Under the pieces are notes generated by a model. The model was not told where the DNA came from and did not search any database. It saw only the letters and a program-made list of their open reading frames with translations. Below, in pieces: positions 60,763 through 64,000 of a stretch of DNA of 64,000 bases. Source of the DNA: Vibrio metoecus. Its GTDB lineage: Bacteria; Pseudomonadota; Gammaproteobacteria; Enterobacterales; Vibrionaceae. Both the position numbers and the translations under genes were made by a program. Location of the stretch: the NCBI RefSeq assembly GCF_009665255.1, contig NZ_CP035686.1, positions 434,001-498,000 of the forward strand. The letters run 5' to 3'. How positions within the stretch are numbered: position 1 is the stretch's first letter; each line of letters opens with the position of its first letter.

Positions 60763-62085
60763 ATGAGCGATCTTTATCCCCATTTCGTGCAGCAATTAGC
60801 GCGTTACCCCTTTCGTAAATTAGTGCTGGCGTTAAGCGGTGGGGTGGATTCGCGAGTTTTACTCTCGTTGTTAGCTCGTGGGCGTGATGAGTTTGGTTGG
60901 GATGTAGAAGCGGTTCATGTACACCATGGGCTGAGTTCGAATGCGGATCAATGGGCGCAAGATTGCCAAACTTGGTGCCAAGTAGCCAACATTTCATGCC
61001 AAATTGAGCGCGTACAATTGACGCTCGGCAGTGGTGAAAGCATTGAAAAAATGGCACGTGAAGCGCGTTATCAAGCACTATCTCAGCATGTGGGTTCAGA
61101 TACTCTTTTACTGCTTGGCCAGCATGCAGATGACCAACTCGAAACCTTTTTGCTCGCGTTAAAGCGGGGGAGTGGCCCTAAAGGTTTGTCGGCAATGGCT
61201 GCCTACGCGCCTTTTGCCCAAGGCCACTTAGCTCGTCCATTATTGACCATTTCTCGCCAAGATATCGAAGCTTATGCCATGCAGAATAAGCTGAGTTGGG
61301 TCACGGACGAAAGTAACTTGGATACGCGTTACGAGCGCAATTTTTTGCGTCATCACATCACGCCCGCTCTTACAGAACGTTGGCCGAGCATTCGCCAAGC
61401 GGTACAGCGCAGTGCTGAGCTGTGTGCAGAACAAGAAGCACTCTTGCAGGAACTCTTGGCCGATGCTTTAAAAAGAGCGATTACTGAGGATGGCGGATTA
61501 TCGATCCCCACACTTACTGAGAGTAGTGAGGCTGCGCGGCGACAGCTGATCCGAGCTTGGTTTGCGCATCACCGACTACCGATGCCGAGCCGTCAACACA
61601 CGGAACGTATTTGGTGTGAAGTGGCGCTGGCGAGTGAGGATGCTAATCCAAAAATAAAGCTCAATAGCATTGAGGTTCGCCGTTTCCAACAGTGTTTGTA
61701 TCTCGTACTGCCAGAAATTGATCTCTCAGGTTGGCGCAGTACGTTAGTGCCTGAGCAACTTTTGCTCTTGCCGCAAGGTTTAGGCCATCTTCAGTTAAGC
61801 ATTAAGGCGAGTGGAAATATCAAGTTGCCCGATGACCCCAGCCAATTATGGATTAGTTTTGATCCGCAAGGGCTAGAAGCTTGTCCGGTAGGACGTAGCG
61901 GTTCGCGTAAGTTAAAGAAACTGTTTCAAGAATACGGCGTGCCAAGTTGGCTGCGGCGGCAGATCCCCATCCTCATGTACCAAGATCGGGTGGTCAGTGT
62001 TGCGGATTTATTCGTAGATCGTGATTGGAATGGGCAAGATTGTGAGTTGGTTTGGTTCAAATCTTCTAATTCTGTGCCAAAATAA
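60763..62085 (+). CDS. tilS: tRNA(Ile) lysidine synthetase
   Basis: A 440-residue N-type ATP pyrophosphatase that makes lysidine at the wobble base of tRNA-Ile(CAU). The PP-loop is in LALSGGVDSRVLLSL near residue 25. LGQHADDQLETFLLALKRGSG near 125 is the family motif. A C-terminal tRNA-binding domain ends in QDRVVSVADLFVD. It lies downstream of accA as in many gammaproteobacteria. Confidence 0.94.
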   Translation: MSDLYPHFVQQLARYPFRKLVLALSGGVDSRVLLSLLARGRDEFGWDVEAVHVHHGLSSNADQWAQDCQTWCQVANISCQIERVQLTLGSGESIEKMAREARYQALSQHVGSDTLLLLGQHADDQLETFLLALKRGSGPKGLSAMAAYAPFAQGHLARPLLTISRQDIEAYAMQNKLSWVTDESNLDTRYERNFLRHHITPALTERWPSIRQAVQRSAELCAEQEALLQELLADALKRAITEDGGLSIPTLTESSEAARRQLIRAWFAHHRLPMPSRQHTERIWCEVALASEDANPKIKLNSIEVRRFQQCLYLVLPEIDLSGWRSTLVPEQLLLLPQGLGHLQLSIKASGNIKLPDDPSQLWISFDPQGLEACPVGRSGSRKLKKLFQEYGVPSWLRRQIPILMYQDRVVSVADLFVDRDWNGQDCELVWFKSSNSVPK

Positions 62086-62120
62086 ATTCATAACTACCGA
62101 TAATCTATAGGGATAATAAG

Positions 62121-62444
62121 ATGGGGAAAGCAATCAAAAAAATGGCAATGGCACTTGTTCTCGGTGGAAGCTTATTGTCAGGTTCTGTGTTGGCTGGAGA
62201 TGTGGCCGCAGGGCAAGCTAAGGCTGCGATTTGCGCCGCTTGCCATGGTATGGATGGGATCGCGGTGATTCCGGGTTATCCGAATTTAAAAGGTCAGAAT
62301 GAACAATACATTACCACCTCGATCAAAGCGTATAAAAACAAAGAGCGCAATGGTGGCCTCGCCGTTGTTATGCAAGCGCAAGCCATGCTATTGAGTGAGG
62401 ATGATATTGCCAACTTAGCGGCTTATTATTCTAGTCTGAAGTAA
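62121..62444 (+). CDS. Small periplasmic c-type cytochrome
   Basis: A 107-residue protein with a signal peptide (about residues 1-25, ending SVLAG) and a single heme motif CAACH. The Met in MQAQAMLLSEDD is the likely axial ligand, and the end LAAYYSSL is typical of class I c-type cytochromes (cytochrome c553/c5 like). It carries electrons in the periplasm, but the partner is not evident. It is a single gene between terminators. Confidence 0.85.
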   Translation: MGKAIKKMAMALVLGGSLLSGSVLAGDVAAGQAKAAICAACHGMDGIAVIPGYPNLKGQNEQYITTSIKAYKNKERNGGLAVVMQAQAMLLSEDDIANLAAYYSSLK

Positions 62445-62462
62445 GCCCGCGTTTTGTTGAAT

Positions 62463-62487
62463 GCCCAGGCTTTGCTTGGGCTTTTTA
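62463..62487 (+). terminator. Terminator after the cytochrome c gene
   Basis: Stem GCCCAGGC/GCTTGGGC (one mismatch-type G-T) with loop TTT, then five T residues. Confidence 0.8.
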
Positions 62488-62516
62488 TTGATTGTTATCG
62501 GTCGCTGGCAGATAAT
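62488..62516 (+). promoter_or_regulatory. Predicted sigma-70 promoter of glnB
   Basis: TTGATT (62488-62493), 17 bases, GATAAT (62511-62516), about 25 bases before the expected start point and 32 bases before the glnB ATG. Confidence 0.55.
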
Positions 62517-62547
62517 GCCGTCACTGACCGTCGTTTAAGGGATGAAC

Positions 62548-62886
62548 ATGAAAAAAATCGAAGCCATCATTAAGCCATTTAAACTCGATGATGTCCGCGA
62601 GGCATTGGCCGAAGTCGGTATCACAGGTATGACCGTGTCTGAAGTCAAAGGATTTGGCCGTCAGAAAGGACACACTGAATTGTATCGCGGTGCCGAGTAT
62701 ATGGTCGATTTCCTGCCCAAAGTGAAGCTAGAAATTGTCGTAACTGATGATGTTGCTGATCGCTGTGTCGATACGATTATTGAAACAGCTCAAACTGGAA
62801 AAATCGGTGATGGTAAGATCTTTATCACTAGTGTTGAACGTGTTGTGCGTATTCGTACCGGTGAAGAAGATGAGGATGCGATTTAA
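62548..62886 (+). CDS. glnB: Nitrogen regulatory protein PII
   Basis: A 112-residue PII signal protein, same length as E. coli GlnB. It has MKKIEAIIKPFKLDDVREAL, the T-loop GFGRQKGHTELYRGAEYMVDFLPK with Tyr-51 as the uridylylation site, and TGKIGDGKIFI. It binds ATP, ADP and 2-oxoglutarate and controls NtrB and glutamine synthetase. AAGG is 7 bases before the ATG at 62548; an ATG two codons upstream is in frame. GlnD of this window modifies it. Confidence 0.96.
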   Translation: MKKIEAIIKPFKLDDVREALAEVGITGMTVSEVKGFGRQKGHTELYRGAEYMVDFLPKVKLEIVVTDDVADRCVDTIIETAQTGKIGDGKIFITSVERVVRIRTGEEDEDAI

Positions 62887-62915
62887 GCATTCATCACTAC
62901 TTTGTGTGTGTTAAC

Positions 62916-62944
62916 AATAAGGAGCTGAGGCTCCTTATTTTGTT
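62916..62944 (+). terminator. Terminator after glnB
   Basis: Perfect 10-bp stem AATAAGGAGC/GCTCCTTATT with loop TGAG, followed by T residues. Confidence 0.85.
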
Positions 62945-62958
62945 TCTAGGAGACATCG

Positions 62959-63804
62959 ATGAAAAAACGTTACTGGGCTATACCGCTATTACTTGTGGCG
63001 TTAGCGATAACGGCATTTTTCTCCATTTTTACTATACCCAGTCAGCCTGAACTGATCACCATCGGTCACAATCAGCAAGGAGAGCCTCTGCTGTGTTACC
63101 AAAATTCTCATGCACAAATTTTAGATAAATCACGACAAATCAATCTATTAGTATGGAATATTTACAAGCAGAATCGTCCGAGTTGGCAAACTGAGCTCTC
63201 TTTGCTCAGCGCATCTCAACAATTGTTGCTGTTACAAGAAGCGAATATGAATGAGGGACTCAAACAGTGGATTAACGATAATGGCTGGGATGGAACTCAA
63301 ACACGTGCGTTTGAAGCTTTCGGGGAGGCGGCAGGAGTCATAAACCTTGCGAAAGTAATGCCGATGATGGCGTGCGCTTACACACAAGTCGAACCTTGGT
63401 TGCGGTTGCCTAAATCAGGTATTTATGCTCGTTACCGTTTAAGTAATCAGCAAGAGTTGGCGGTGGTGAATTTGCATGCTGTCAACTTTACCTATGGCAC
63501 ACAAGAGTACCAACAACAGCTAACGGCCCTATTTGAAGAGCTACGTTCGTTTTCTGGCCCTGTCATTGTGGCTGGAGATTTTAACAGCTGGAGTGAGGCT
63601 CGCATGGCATTATTGAGTGCTAACTTGGCTTCGATTGGCTTACAAGAAGTGGTTTTTTCCCCTGACCTCCGTACCAAGTTCATTACTGGCATGCCGTTGG
63701 ATCATGTGTTTTATCGTGGCCTTGTTTTGAAAAAAGCAGAAGCGCCCAAATCGGACGCTTCTGACCATAATCCACTATTAGTAAGCTTTCAGTTAATCGA
63801 CTAA
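62959..63804 (+). CDS. yafD: YafD-like endonuclease/exonuclease/phosphatase-family protein
   Basis: A 281-residue protein of the EEP fold. One N-terminal membrane helix (about residues 5-24) suggests an inner-membrane anchor. Family landmarks are LLVWNIYKQNRPSW, LLQEANM, VVNLHAVNFTYG, GDFNSWSEARM and SDHNPLLVSF, with the catalytic Asp and His in the last two. It matches E. coli YafD, which is also close to mltD. Its substrate is unknown. Confidence 0.85.
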   Translation: MKKRYWAIPLLLVALAITAFFSIFTIPSQPELITIGHNQQGEPLLCYQNSHAQILDKSRQINLLVWNIYKQNRPSWQTELSLLSASQQLLLLQEANMNEGLKQWINDNGWDGTQTRAFEAFGEAAGVINLAKVMPMMACAYTQVEPWLRLPKSGIYARYRLSNQQELAVVNLHAVNFTYGTQEYQQQLTALFEELRSFSGPVIVAGDFNSWSEARMALLSANLASIGLQEVVFSPDLRTKFITGMPLDHVFYRGLVLKKAEAPKSDASDHNPLLVSFQLID

Positions 63805-63824
63805 TATCATCGAGCTTGCACCGA

Positions 63825-64000
63825 TTATGCGCTGAATTTAGTCACATCCACGTACAGTTTTAGCTGCTGTCCGGGTTTTAGGTACTTATTGCTCTTTAAG
63901 GTATTCCACTTAACGATGTCAGTCGTTTTCACTTTGAATTTGCTGGCAATACTACTCAATGAATCACCTGAACGGACTTTGTAAGTCACGGTACGAATAA
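63825..64000 (-). CDS. mltD: MltD C-terminal LysM domain (partial)
   Basis: The minus strand is open from the window end down to the stop at 63825 (57 residues plus stop). It has a LysM repeat, VTYKVRSGDSLSSIASKF and NTLKSNKYLKPGQQLKLYV. LysM binds peptidoglycan. Its position beside yafD fits the membrane-bound lytic transglycosylase D, whose C-terminus has LysM repeats. The catalytic domain lies outside the window. Confidence 0.75.
   Translation of the reverse strand, partial: IRTVTYKVRSGDSLSSIASKFKVKTTDIVKWNTLKSNKYLKPGQQLKLYVDVTKFSA

Noticed and set aside
1..64000. CRISPR array, insertion sequence, integron, tRNA or rRNA genes
   Set aside because: No repeat-spacer pattern, no transposase or integrase ORF, and no tRNA or rRNA-like segment was seen.

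Overview
The window looks like a piece of the large chromosome of Vibrio cholerae or a very close relative. The complete Na+-translocating NADH:quinone reductase operon (nqrA-F, then apbE and nqrM), the gene order ampG-ppiase-yajG-rlmG-bolA-nqr, the rib/nusB/thiL/pgpA run and the long rpsB-to-accA block are all typical of Vibrio. The proteins are full length and about 92% of the window is coding. I saw no insertion sequence, phage, integron, CRISPR array, rRNA or tRNA. This is core genome, so the interest lies mainly in regulatory DNA and one broken gene.

Layout. 0-6.5 kb: a Lon-N-domain gene and an ECF sigma/ChrR anti-sigma pair that share a matching promoter motif, then a leftward ampG-ppiase-yajG-rlmG group and rightward bolA. 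6.5-14.2 kb: a long structured leader, then nqrABCDEF, apbE and nqrM. 14.3-15.4 kb: dinB under a perfect LexA box, but frameshifted. 15.5-19.4 kb: yggN, a CHASE4-GGDEF diguanylate cyclase, and an NSS-family transporter under a TrpR-like operator. 19.4-23.5 kb (leftward): rimB-rimK-aspartoacylase-like operon and pepD. 23.6-24.2 kb: an apparent dual-function small RNA locus (vcdRP). 24.4-30.6 kb: a PurR-box-linked purine permease and gpt, then frsA, crl and proBA. 30.7-36.7 kb: nrdR-ribD-ribE-ribBX-ribH-nusB-thiL-pgpA. 36.7-40.9 kb (leftward): yaeH, glnD, map. 41-60.6 kb: rpsB-tsf-pyrH-frr-uppS-cdsA-dxr-rseP-bamA-skp-lpxD-fabZ-lpxA-lpxB-rnhB-dnaE-accA, which links translation to isoprenoid, phospholipid, lipid A, outer-membrane and DNA synthesis. 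60.7-64 kb: tilS, a small cytochrome c, glnB, yafD, and the C-terminal end of leftward mltD.

How it works together. NqrA-F makes the sodium motive force, ApbE attaches FMN to NqrB and NqrC, NqrM helps assemble the iron centre, and the rib genes supply the flavin. GlnD and GlnB are the two halves of nitrogen signalling. The envelope block carries lipid A steps (lpxD, lpxA, lpxB), lipid precursors (fabZ, accA, cdsA), undecaprenyl and isoprenoid supply (uppS, dxr), and outer-membrane protein assembly (bamA, skp) with its sigma-E protease (rseP).

Most noteworthy: the TrpR-like operator that predicts a tryptophan transporter, the twin ECF promoters, the vcdRP-like locus, the structured nqr leader with mutually exclusive hairpins, and the dinB frameshift. 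All calls are from reading the sequence; no database search was run.
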